Of a stretch of 64,000 nt of DNA, positions 32,961-44,547 are shown in pieces; position 1 is the stretch's first letter; each line of letters opens with the position of its first letter. The translations under genes and the position numbers were made by a program. Source of the stretch: Favolaschia claudopus (lineage: Eukaryota > Basidiomycota > Agaricomycetes > Agaricales > Mycenaceae); NCBI GenBank assembly GCA_037176885.1, contig JAWWNJ010000004.1, positions 744,001 to 808,000 of the forward strand. Reading direction: 5' to 3'. A model generated the notes under the pieces. That model did no database searches, was not told the DNA's origin, and saw only the letters and a program-made list of their open reading frames with translations.

Positions 32961-33602
32961 ATGGCAAGTATTCCGCCTGGCTACGCTTTGGGTGCTCAAC
33001 GGGCTCATTCTTCTACTGGCAGTCACATATTATCCAAATCGTAATCACCTCTGCACGCATCCTCGGCAAGGCCTTTGCTGAAGCGGGAAGACAAGCCGTT
33101 AAAAGTCGGTTTCTTTTGGCCTCTCCACCGGACATGCTGCTTCAATTATGTTAGATGCAAAAACGTCCCCTCAGGGAGTTCTCGGCGGCGATGCTTCAGG
33201 CGTTGGGAATGCAACCTCTGCTTCCCGGACTGACCAATTGACACGGCAACATCGAATGACCCTCGATGAAGCACATCTTATTCTCAATGTAAAAAATGGG
33301 GAACAAATAGAGAAAGTAATGCAGGTGCGTCGCTTGAATCTCTGCTTTGTAGCCCTTCAACCCACTGCCCGATATAGAGCTATGAACATTTATTCAAAGT
33401 CAACTCTCTGCCTCCAAAACCTGCTGCCGGGAAACAGCCGTCGATAATCTCGCATTCACACTACATTCAATCCAAGGTGGTTCGAGCTCGAGAACGAATA
33501 GAGGCCGAGGTGACTTCACCTAAACCTCCGGCCGGGCCAGAAGCTCCGCCGCCCCCTCCGCCAGACGTTCCTCCCGCCAGTGGTGGAGCCCCGCCGCCAT
33601 GA
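32961..33602 (+). CDS. PAM16: Mitochondrial import motor subunit PAM16 (TIM16)
   Basis: PAM16 is a J-like protein that holds PAM18 at the TIM23 translocon and controls mtHsp70. The first coding exon is only ATG; a GC-AG intron (32964-33022) then joins to SHIIQIVITSARILGKAFAE, which matches the family N-terminus. The J-like region is in the next exons: QHRMTLDEAHLILNVKNGEQ, SYEHLFKVN and YIQSKVVRARERIEAE. There is a proline-rich tail PEAPPPPPPDVPPAS and the stop is at 33602. Its HPD motif is degenerate, as in all PAM16. An alternative start at 32945 without splicing keeps the frame but gives a non-family N-terminus. The length of about 150 aa is normal. Confidence 0.88.
32964..33022 (+). other. 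GC-AG intron directly after the PAM16 start codon
   Basis: The sequence reads ATG then GCAAGT...TGGCAG, 59 nt. Joining gives MSHIIQIVITSARIL. This is favoured because GCAAGT is the best GC-donor consensus and the product matches PAM16. If the intron is retained, the frame runs to a stop unless a start at 32945 is used. Confidence 0.72.
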
Positions 33603-33787
33603 CGAGCGACCGGATATATTATAGTAGATAGTAGAGTAAACCATACTGTATCAGTAGTCTATTACAACCCTGCTCTTTCACTGAGGTTGGTGTGCTTATC
33701 TTATCAGATAGTTGCGCGACACGATAACGTGAGCACCAAGTCGCGTTGATGACGTCTGTTTGGCGGTGGTTGCTCTTTCTCTTGAAC

Positions 33788-36239
33788 ATGTCGTTCCCAA
33801 AGGGCGCCCGCTTTCTGCCCGAGAAGAGTATCTCCCTCTCTTTTTACTCATGCCCTCTGCTGACTGTTCATCACAGCATCCGACGTTCCTGGTCCCAACT
33901 CCTACAATCTTTGCCAAGGTTTGCCCCATATCCGACTTGATTGCGCTCCGGCTGAAGCAAGCATGTTAGAATCTCAATTGGACGCTTATAAACGCGGAGC
34001 ATTTCTAGAGAAAGCCGATCGTTTCTCCAAAGACTCCCCGTCCGACATCCCAGGTCCGTCTTTGCTTTCGTACTACATCGCCCAAACTACACTTACCCAT
34101 CGCTTCACAGGTCCCGGAACGTACGACACCGTTGGCAACGGGAAACCCGACACCAAACCGAGCTCAAAGCAATCTACGATATCTGGGGACCGATATGCTA
34201 TCCTGCAAAGAAAGGTCGAGGACCTAGAAAGAATACACAACGAAGGCAAGAAGACAGTGCGTTATTGACCACCCGCCGAATGATTTGCCACTGATCACTC
34301 GATAGCATCAAGCCGAAGTCGACCGACTCAAACTCGAACTCAACCGTTGCCTCAAATCCAATACGGAAAATACGGAGCGTCTGGATAAACACAAGAAGCA
34401 GACAGCCATCCTCGAGGCGCGCATACAGGATCTCAAAAAGACGTCCCTCACAGAACAGGCGGAAATCAAGGACCTCCGTGTTAAGCTCCGCATGTCAGAG
34501 CACGAGCGAACGCAATTGACCGGGAAACAAGGCGAGGTGGCAGAGTTGCGGAAAGCCGTACAATCTGCAGACTCGCGGCGTCGCGATGAGATCAGGGAAC
34601 GGGATCGCACTATCTCGGACTTGGAGAAATCGTTATCAGCAGAGAAGAAGCGGAGGGAGCTACTGGAGACACAGCTACAGGAGGTTCGAGGGACGAACAA
34701 TACCAAGCTCGAGGCAGCGCATGCGAAAGCGCAACTGCTTCAAGACCAACTCGCGCGGTCAGAGGAAGCAGCTCAAGAGGCTGTCGACTCGCTAGCCGTC
34801 ACCGAGGCGGAGGCGGAAGCGAAACACAATTCCCTTCTTGACCAACTCGAACAGCACCGACTTGTGCTTCGGAGGGCCACTGAGGAATACGCGCGTCTTG
34901 CGGCGGAAACAGTTTCTGCCACCCGCCACGCCAAACTCCAGCACGAGCATGGCGTGCTGCAGATGCGAACATGGCGCCTGGAACGCAAGTTGGCCAACTC
35001 AGAGGGCCAACTAACGGAGCTCGTTAACCTGATCCGTCACACCAACGACACCAATTCCCTACTCGAGCGCCAGATACACGATCTTCGCGACGAATGCGAG
35101 TTCTATCGCCAGACCGCGTCTCAAACGCAAGAAGATACATCACTGCTCGTCCCTATCTATGAGGCTCTTACCATCGCCATGCGCGAGCTGCATGAAAACC
35201 AATCGGCCATATCCCGTTCAGACGCGCTTTTCGCGACGAAACTAGGTCAATACTACCGTGTCGCGTCCGATCATCTCCACGCAGCATGTGTCGACCTGGA
35301 TGAGGACCTAGAGCAGGTACAGTCAGAATCGCAGGATCTTCGGACTGAACTGTCTAGCGCTCTTGAGGCTCGCGAATCCATACAAGACCAACTGGTCGAT
35401 ATACGACGGGAGCGGGACACTCTCACCGAGCGCCTTGCTACCGCCGTAAACACCATGGAGGAGTGCAAGCTATCGACAGACCAGGCTGAACAAGCCCGGG
35501 TCGAGATCGAGAGTAGGATGAAAGCCACAATACAGGAAAGCGAAGCAGCAATGAGCAATAACAAGAAAACGATTAATCAATTGACGGAATCGGTTAAGAA
35601 AAGTCGAATGGCTGAGGAGGGTCTCCGTGCGGAGATTGAAATGTTCGTTAAGCATTGTTTTTGAGACGATTACCGGACTGACTCTACTCCAGTTTGACTT
35701 CCGAGCTTGCAGAGGCCGATCAATTCCAAGCAGCGTACTACAGTCTCTCAGACGAGATCAAATCCCTCATCGCTCGTAAAGAGCTTGCGGAGGCCGAGGC
35801 GGAGCGTCTCAGTAGCTTCAACTCCGAGATTCTGGGACATCACAATCCGGCACAAAAGATAATGTACGTCGATCGAATCCGCAGAGAGTTGGCTGAGATT
35901 AAACATGTACGTGGTGGTCCTGACCCGCGCTACGTTTGATAACTGAGAGAATGCTCATAGAAACTCGCCGTCACTGAGAGCGAATACGACCTCGTCGCGG
36001 CACAGAATGTAGAGTTCATCCGGGAGCTCGAGGTGTACAAATCAGCGTCTGTACCGCTAGACAGCAAGCCTCGCACAAACATCACGAGAGTCGGGCGGCC
36101 GCCACTCGCGCCGCTGAATCATATCGCGCCGTTGAATCACACAGCGCCTTCGACAAAGAGCACGCCGCCTATGATTAGTATGAATACGGATCACAAACCC
36201 ATCGAGAGAGTTGAAGAGGATTTTTCGTTCGCAATCTAG
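33788..36239 (+). CDS. Coiled-coil protein with HMMR-like N-terminus
   Basis: Spliced exons 1-4 give MSFPKGARFLPEKTSDVPGP then NSYNLCQ, and later SDIPGPGTYDT. The start and the two PGPxxY motifs are like those of HMMR (RHAMM), a spindle and microtubule-binding protein. The rest, about 600 residues, is almost all heptad-rich coiled coil (AQLLQDQLARSEEAAQEAVD; ESIQDQLVDIRRERDTL), with a short Pro-rich end (GRPPLAPLNHIAPLNHTAP). It ends EEDFSFAI at 36239. The 3' ends of this gene and SMC4 face each other 143 bases apart. Role in the spindle is an inference from the family; a fungal role is not established here. Confidence 0.6.
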
Positions 36240-36382
36240 CCATAATATTCAGTGTACAATGTACATAGATCTACAGCGCTCCATCATTATTCATGTAATG
36301 GATAAGATATATCTTCAGAAAATCAAGGACTCGTAATACATGTGCAGCCTGACGAACAGCAGGCTCAAGTAAGATATGCAGC

Positions 36383-39300
36383 CTATGCCCGGACGGCAAC
36401 ATTCGATTGAAGAGAGTGGTTGTCAATGGAGATGCCTGACACAATACGGGTCAAAGATCGTCCATTAAATCAATTGAGATATGCGTACTCTGCGTGGCGT
36501 TGGCCGTCTTGTAGATGCCAATGAGACGATGACTGAGTTCGAACATGTCATTTCTAGAGCAGATTGAGTACGAGCTGGCTTCTAACAGGAATTTTTCACC
36601 TCAGGGAAATGATAATAAATTGCGCGTTCTTCGTCCGGTCTTTGATATAATTGGCCACGATAGAGACGTTTCTGAAATCCAAAGCAGCGTCGATTTCGTC
36701 CATGAAATACAATGGCGTCGGCTACATTGAATCAGTAAAAAACGGAGACGAACAGTGGGTTGTCGTACTTTGAAAACATGCAAGGCGAACACGAGGGCGA
36801 GAGAACTGAGAGTCTGTGAAGATGAAGAAAGGCGTTAATATGAAATAGCGATCGAAGCAGAGAATTAAAAACCTTTTCACCGCCTGACAAGTTGGAAATG
36901 TTCTTCCAACTCTTCTTTGGTGGCATGACGCTGAAGATGATACCCTCCGAAAATGGGTCCATGCTGTCGACCAACTCCAGCTCGGCGTTTCCGCCCAACG
37001 TAATCATCTATACGTCAGCAGATCAGTTAGTAGGAAAACATGGAAAACATGGACGAAGCCATACCTGGTACATCTCCTTCAGTTTGAGAGAAATGAGGCT
37101 GAACCCGGCCATAAATTCATCCAAACGACGTTTGCGAAGACCTTCGTATTTCTGCTTTTCCGCATCTCGCTGCTTCGTCGTCATCTCCAGATCATGCGCA
37201 CGCTCAAAGAACTGTTTTTCTCGCTCTTTATACTCCTCAAGTACCTCGAGATTGGGCTTCATGCGTTTGAGTTTCTCTATACCAAACCGTTAGCAGCAAT
37301 AATGGGTATTGGACAGTGGGCGAACCATCAAGCAGCTCTACATCCGTGATCATATCTCGCTTTTTGAATCTGGAAAGCTCCTCTGCGCTGTACGTATGCA
37401 ATTGAGAGGAGGGAGTGCGAGCTCGTGTCTGTTTCGACTCCCGTTCATGCTCTTCCATTTTGACCTCCTCTCCCTCCGCCGCGGTGTTTGTGTCGGCCGA
37501 GGGCTCAGGCGCGTTGTCCTCCTCCTCTTCGTCGTCATCATCGTCCCTGAACAAATGTTATCAGAACAAAAAACCAGCATGTTGAGACGACCAACTCTAT
37601 CTCATCCAGTTTCAAAGTTTCGAGCTGTTCACGCCAATGCTCAACGTTAGCCGTGTTCTCTTTCGCAATCCGGACCGCCTCCGTCAGTTTCTGTTCCAGT
37701 TCCACCTGTGGATGCATAGCGAGTCAAAACGCCAAACTTTGGCTCGACGGAATTCCGACCTCTTTTTGCTTGAATGCCTGGATCTCTTCTTCTTTTTCGT
37801 TCAACTCCGCTTTCCTGGCGTCCAGATCGTCCTTGGAATTTTCGGCAGCAGCTTTCGCTGCCTCGACGTTGTCTTTGTGTTTGGTGATGAATGCGGTAAG
37901 GTCCTTGATGTCGTCGTCTAGTGTTTTGAGCTCCTCTTCGACATCTTTCACTGTGGCCGAGTCCGTCTCGATGGACTTGGCCAGCTTGACCAAATCTTTC
38001 TCTGCCTTGGCTTTGGCAACTTCGGCTTTGGTGATCTCGTCATTCGCCAGATTGATGTGTAATCGAATGCCGTCTACTTTCGACCTTTGAGTCAAGAGTT
38101 TCGACCCCCCTACTTCTAGGATCTTCCTTTCAAGTTCCTGGATGGCCTGTTCGATCTTGCTGGCTTTGTCTTGAAGCTCTTCGAGCTGAGCTTCGTATTT
38201 ATCAATATCTTGGTCCAACTTGGCCACGCGTGTGACGTCTCCGGTGTTCGGCTTGGTCTGCGACCTGTTTTCGACTTCAGCTCAACGGCTAACCAGATCT
38301 TTTTGGCAAACTTACTTGAGATCGGAGATACGCTTCTCCGCTTCTGAGAGGCGCCTCTTGCCAACCTCAATATCGAGGACCAATTTCTGGAATGCGGTAT
38401 CGGTCTCCGGGATAGCCCTTTTTAATCTGTCCAGCTCCGTCTGTGCTGTTTGAACTTCATTGGTGGCCTTTTCAAGACGCCTCTCAGCTTCGGCAGAGTC
38501 TTGCTCCAAACCCCGAAGAACTTCTGGGGGTACAGCTTCAGGAGCAAACTTGGAGCTCATGGCCCCCCGAGCAGGCTGATTACCGCCTCCAGACATAGCA
38601 CCGGTGGTCTCGATGAGCTGTCCTGCGAGAGTAACGACACGCCACCTTCTGGCCCCGAACGCAATTCGATTGGCTTGCTCCATGTCGTTTGCGACCAGGG
38701 TGTTTCCAAGGGCCTTGTAGAACGCTTTGGCGAAACGCTCATCTTTGGGCTGAACGAGGTCGAAGAGCCGCGGAACGTTTTCGGGTGTCGGGATTTTATC
38801 CATTCCATCGGGCCTGAGCTTCTCAAGGACTGTGAACGTGGCGCGGCCAAGGTTCTGGTCTCGCAAGTGCTGAATGCAACTCTGAGCCTGCTCCACCTTG
38901 TCGACAACCATGTGATGGAGGCCCGAGCAAGCAGTGGAGATTGCGATATCATACTTGTCCGGGATGGTACCAAGGTTTCCCAATCGGCCCTAGATAGTTG
39001 CGGTCATGGTTTGTCAAACATTGACTGCGAAGAAGACGCACATGGAAGCCCGTGATACGACCAGCATTTTTGAACCGCGTTAGGCCGTCAACGACTTTGT
39101 TTTGTGAAGTCTTTTCAGCCAAGGAATTCCTCGCTTCCACAACTTTTTGGCGGGCCGAGGAAGCTTTATTCCTGCATTCAATAAGTTCGGTTTGAGCGTC
39201 CTGCAGATCTCGGAATGAGCAAGATATCAATTGATTCAAGTCGGAGCTACAACCCACCTTCAATTGCTTCTCGACACTGGCCATGGCGGTCTGCTGGGTC

Positions 39301-41904
39301 TTCTTTTCGGCACGGCACTTCTCTTGCTGAGCGAGCTAGACGGAGGCATTCCGTTCATCAAGATGTTTCAAAGCAAGTCAGCGTAGCGTTACCTTGGCTT
39401 TCTGCTCCGTCTGCAACTGTTCCAGAGCATTACTAGCTTCTTCAGTCGCGTCTTGCGCCGCCTTGGCTTTCTTAGACAAAGCGTCTCGTTCGCTTTTGGC
39501 GACGTCAATCTCCGCGTTTTTGTCGTCGATTTTAGTAGTCCAAGGTTGGAGATCTTTCTGTTTGCTCTCGATCTGATCGTGGAAAACCTGTGTCTTGTCT
39601 GTGAAGAGTGTTGAGACTAGGGAAACTGATACATCTCTGATGACAATCACAGACCTTTCAAGCTATCCCGAATACCTTCGAGTATCTTTTCTTCTTCAAC
39701 CAGCGACGCCTCAAAAGAGTCCAATTTCTTTTTCTCTTTTGCAATCTTCTCGACACTATCTTCGACGGTATGCTCTGCTTGCGTCTGGGCGTTTGTATCC
39801 TAGAGTCTCGCGTGTCAGCGTGCAAAGCGTGGGCTAGCTTTGGGCCGCACCTCTGCAAGAGATTTCTTTAATTTCTTGGATTTAGCCGAGACGTGCTTCC
39901 TGCGCTCCTTGAATTCCACCTCTTCTTTCTCGTGCTCCGCTAATTCCTGTATGGCAGCGGCCGCTGCCTCTTGTACTTCCTTCATTACCGTGGTTGAGCC
40001 CGTCATCGTCGTGAACATGCAAAGTTCTACTCACCTTGTACGCGGCTTCGCGCTTCTCATAACTTTCCTTAAGCGCTTCAACGTGGGCGACGTCATCCTT
40101 GTTCCTCTCTCGCTCATCCGCCAGGTCTTTCGTGTATTGTTCCTGGATGTGGCTCAGGAACATGTCGTGCCGCAGATGGTCCGAATACACTCACAACATC
40201 GCGCAAACTTTCCTCCTCAGCAATGAAGGATTTCCATAGATACCACTGCCACAGGCGGCTCTCCGCTCTAACTTTCTCGTTCTTCAGCCTCAAATAGTTC
40301 TCGGCCTCTTTCTTCTTGTCTTCTAGAGCATTCTTCTCTTTCTCTACAATTCGTAACCGTTGCATCTTGGATGCGCGTTCTTCTTGGAGTACTTCGATTT
40401 GGGCTAGAGACTCAGAGATTGGTTCGACGTAGGAAGAGGTGCCGATGATATCCTCAAGGTATTCCAGCAGGCCATCCTCATGTTCCGTCGATCCCTTGGG
40501 TTTCATTTGTGCGATTGACTCGACCTCTCCCTGTATATCGGGTCAGACAGCGCGAAAGCTCCGGCAATGGAAGACTACTTGGAGAATCAAAAAACGTTTG
40601 TGATCCAGGTCGATGCCACGGCCTTTGAGCAATGCCTGAACCTCCGTGAAATTGCTCGTACGTTTATTTATGGTGTATCGACTGGAGTTATTCTTGAAGG
40701 CGGTCCGAGTAACAACAAGCTGAGAGTCAGGGACAACTTCGAATGCGTCAGGGCCGGGCTACATGAACGTCAATTCTTGACCTAGACGTGATCCATTACA
40801 GAGAAGAACATACCAAGTCAACAATCTCGCGGAAGTGAACTTCGACACTGCATTCATCTAGGTCTGGATATCGCGCGGAATTGTGGATGAGCTCGCTCAG
40901 TTTTCCTTGCCGCATCTTTGACGCGCGGTACCCAAAAACGAACAAAAGTGCGTCAATAGTATTTGACTTGCCGGACCCATTCGGACCAACGATAGCTGAA
41001 AAGCTCTGCCCAATAATTGAGGATGGCTATGGCTCTGAGTTTTCTGGTAACATACCTTGTGAAAAGGCCCTATTTCCTGGCGACCGGCGTAGCTCTTGAA
41101 ATTGACCAAAGCCAATTTATGGATGACAAGACGTGACTTGGGCCCGGAAGGCTCCTCAACGACAGGTTGCATAGTTTGCGAGGGCGTAGGCATGGGAGGA
41201 GGGTTGAAAATCAAAGGACCCTCCTCCTCATCGTCCTCCTCTTCAATCGCGGCATTGACGGATGGTGCTGGAGCGCTCCGCGATTCAACAGCAGGAGAAG
41301 GGGGCACAGAAGACCGCGATTTGGGTTTGGACGGCGCGGCCTTGGGTTTGGGTTTGGCACTGGTTCGTTTAGCTCGGCTCTTCTTAGCGGGTTTCTCGTC
41401 CTCGAAGTCAGACATCTCCTCGTCGGAGTCATCATCGGAGACTGGAGCGACGCGACGCGACCGGGGTGCCCCACGCTTCGCCTTTGGTTTGACGTCTTCA
41501 TCATCGGAATTCGCAGCCTCTTCAACCTCGGATACCTCCGCCGTTGCCTTTGATGATGTCGCTCTCTTGGCTTTGCGCGTCGGCACGTCCTCATCGACCT
41601 CCTTCTTCACTGCCCGCCCCTTTCCTGACGCTTTACGAGGCTTGGGGCGGAATTCTTCTTCATCGCTGTCAGCATCCAGAGAAGGACGCGACTTCTTGAC
41701 GGGAGGAGGGGAATCTTCGTCCTCTTCATCATCGACGTCAGATTCCGGTATCTCCTCTAAGGCTTTGGCTTTGGAGCGCGACTTGGACTTGGATACATTC
41801 TCTTTCTCGTTAGCGTCCGAGTCCCTCTTACGTTTAGCGGGAAGGGGTTCCGCCTGAGGTTCGAGTGAGGCGCGCGTTGAACGCGACGAGCGGCGAGGTG
41901 GCAT
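36383..41904 (-). CDS. SMC4: Condensin subunit SMC4
   Basis: SMC4 forms the condensin ATPase with SMC2 and compacts chromosomes. The N-terminal 230 residues are a long acidic/basic disordered extension with many Lys/Ser runs (MPPRRSSRSTRASLEPQ). Then comes KLALVNFKSYAGRQEIG and Walker A GPNGSGKSNTIDALLFVFG. Two long coiled-coil arms flank a hinge region (AFGARRWRVVTLAGQLIETT, SGGG). The C-terminal head has the signature NISNLSGGEK and the D-box/Walker B YFMDEIDAALDFRN, then the end YKTANATQSISIDNHSLQSN, with stop at 36383. The DDDDEEEED block near 37540 lies in the C-terminal arm. Many small introns are present and all catalytic motifs are intact. Confidence 0.95.
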
Positions 41905-42054
41905 TGTCGTCGCAACAAGGTTTGTTTTTGAATTCAGTTTATGGTCACGAGTAAAACGCGTCTGTCACACATGTGACGTATCACGGACGCGATGATTTAC
42001 CGCTCGACAATAACAGAGACCTAGTACTAAGATTACACCGCCAAATCTCTTCAA

Positions 42055-44195
42055 TCACTCCTCGCACCACGCCTTGTAGCGTTTGAGAAGATTCGCCACA
42101 TCTTTCCCTGTCAGGTACCGGTTTGCCAATAACATCTGTAGGACTTTTAGTTGTTTGTTCGCAATTTGGATGAAAAGCTTACAATGAGCCAATATCTCAG
42201 AGCATCCCACCCGGCTGCAAGTCGAATTATTTTCCAGTATTCGTCCAAAAAACCCTTGGCTCCCTCGAAGTAATTGGCAATGAAAAAGTTTCTGCGCTTG
42301 TAAGCTATAGTATGGTCAACAATAATTCGCCTTGCCACTTGCCGGTTCAAATGTATCCATCTACATCACAGCACTTATGAGCAAACATAAGCTATGGCAC
42401 AACTGAAATCTCATACCGAGCCCAGAGAGCATGCATAACCTTATGCTCATCCGGTATGTCATCGCTTTCAAAGATCTCTTCTTCCTTGTCCAGTACCGTC
42501 CATGCCAAAACTCCGTAGCGCTCCATTGGTAGAGTACCCAGTAAATCGTATATCTTTGGTCCACCAAAACGGACTGAATAATGAAGATCTGTTCCACCGT
42601 ATTCGGATTTGGCTGGAAGAAAGGGAAAACGGGCCGTTGGACCGTATTTCTCTCTGTGAGATCGAGATACTTGCGGGCTGGGCGAAATTGTTCTGGATGG
42701 AATTGGAAGCCTTTCAACAACATTTGAGTGCACAAACACAAAGATAAAACCCAAGGAGCTCTCACATAGGTTCTATGACACACTTCATGTCCGGAAGGAC
42801 CAGGATGAGCCCCAAGGCCTGCTGGCAGCCGGTTCACCAATGATTCATTATGTCCAATGAGGGGGACTCACCTCGTCGTTCTCTTCCCAAACTGTTTGAA
42901 CTTCGGGGTGATCTTGACACAAATGTGTTTCCAACATCGCTTTTGTCTGAAATGGAGGAAAGAGGACACATAGTGGGCATTCAGCACATGAAATTGAGGC
43001 ATGGTATGGCGGAAGGTCACTATTTGCGAGGTTGAATGTTACAGTAATTGATGGGAGTGGACTTGCGCGAACAGTCTTGACTCCGCGCATACGGCAGTAA
43101 TTCAGAAAACCCCATCTCAAATTTCTTCTCAAAAAGGGAAGTTTCCGAATGTTTTGCATACACGTAGTGGAGAGAGATAATTTTTCGACGGCTGCTACCA
43201 AGTCATCGGGTGGCTGAGGAATCTGGATGGGCAACATGGGTGGCGTGTCATCAAGGATTTCAATCACGGGAAGCGGAAGTGGACGCTCGATGATCTGAAC
43301 ATCCTCGTCCTCTGACGAATCGTCGTCCTCTTGTTGCTGTTCTGCTTCACTGTTTTCGCTCGCGGATATGGATTCTGACTCGTCGCTATCCGAATCTGAA
43401 GTTTCGGAGGAAGACTGGGGCGTCTGGACATCGTCCTGCGACTCCGTCTTGCGTGCGGCCTTCGTTCCGGAAGGTTTGCGTGCAGCCCTGAAACGCAAAT
43501 AAAATAAGATGAGGTGGTGTAAACATCAGACTCGTGAACCTACTTCATACGAACGCTACGGTTAGAGTAAGCGAATGTGGTGTGAGTGAGGTCCCTGTAT
43601 TCTGAAGCCGCAAAACGGCCACCAATAGAAATTGCCATAGAAGGCGCTCCGTCTGTGGCCCGCGGCTTGGCATTGTCCTCGACTTGCCAGTAGGGCAGAT
43701 TATGTTGAGCAGCTTTCACTGGGACAGATGCAGATACACTTGTGGGCATCATCCTCCTGATGGAAACCGGAGACGAGCCCATCACCTGTCGAGCTGATAT
43801 AATGTGAGGGAGAATCGAAGCACAGAGCACTAACAGACCTGGCTGTTTCAAAGAGCGCATTGTGCGAATTCGAGAGTCTTGCGGAGAGGACAAAGGTTGA
43901 GTGGATGGATAAGACATTCTCTAGCGTCAAGACATCTAGCGTTCTCGGCTTACGGTTATGTCGATAAGTAACTTACTTTTCTATATGTGTAGCCTGAGAT
44001 ACTAGCTGGCACATAGGTACGTGGGCCGAACGACCTCATCTGCACGGACTGTCTTGAAGGTTGATACGGGGCCGGAATGTATGGTCGTGAATCGGAAGAG
44101 ATCATTCTCGGTGTGGAGGAACTGGGATGTTGGTCAGGATAATCTGCGGTGCGCTTGATACCAGTGGTTCTCGGTGGTGACCGATCCGAGTCCAT
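42055..44195 (-). CDS. Zinc-finger protein with VEFS-like domain (possible Suz12-type PRC2 subunit)
   Basis: The start MDSDRSPPRTTGIKRTADYP leads into a disordered N-terminus with YRK then RMSYPST at a splice, and VMGSSPVSIRRMMPTSV. A folded piece, AMSIGGRFAASEYRDL, follows, then an acidic serine block (SDSDSDESESIS). A C2H2-type finger (CPLCVLFPPFQ...H-x4-H near 42950) is followed by the C-terminal domain: DEHKVMHALWARWIHLNRQ, FIANYFEGAKGFLDEYWK, DALRYWLIMLLANRYLTGKD and LLKRYKAWCEE. The finger followed by a VEFS-like helical box, with acidic residues before MHALW, is the layout of Suz12, the PRC2 scaffold. The match is by eye and weak at residue level. All introns join in one frame. Confidence 0.5.
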
Positions 44196-44547
44196 GCCAC
44201 CGAAATCTGGGAATCTTTGAAGGATACGACCGGGATGCCAGGAGATAAATACCTAGACGTGGCAGACGCGTAGGGAATGGCGGCAAAATAAGGGATTACT
44301 AGCACAAAGAAAACGTTCAGGCGGCGACACAGATCGCCCACAGTAAGTAATATCAATTTTGGGGAAGGTATCGATAAGTCTTAACTCAGAACAGCAGCAC
44401 GTGAAACGGAGCAGGATTTGGGTGAGAGGGGCGACACTCTGGAAGGCACGTCCGCTGTAATCTTTCGCAATCAGTCGTTGCTGAGTTTGGAAGCAAGTTC
44501 GAAGATGTTTGAGGGCTGTGCCGTAAGCACAAATGAAGCTCTTCGGT
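44196..44547. other. Intergenic between two minus-strand genes
   Basis: These 352 bases lie between the phospholipase B stop and the VEFS-like gene start. They probably hold the downstream promoter and the PLB 3'UTR. ORFs here have no recognised product. Confidence 0.45.

Noticed and set aside
41096..41857. Long plus-strand ORF in the SMC4 N-terminus
   Set aside because: It is an antisense shadow of the low-complexity SMC4 extension and has no recognisable product.
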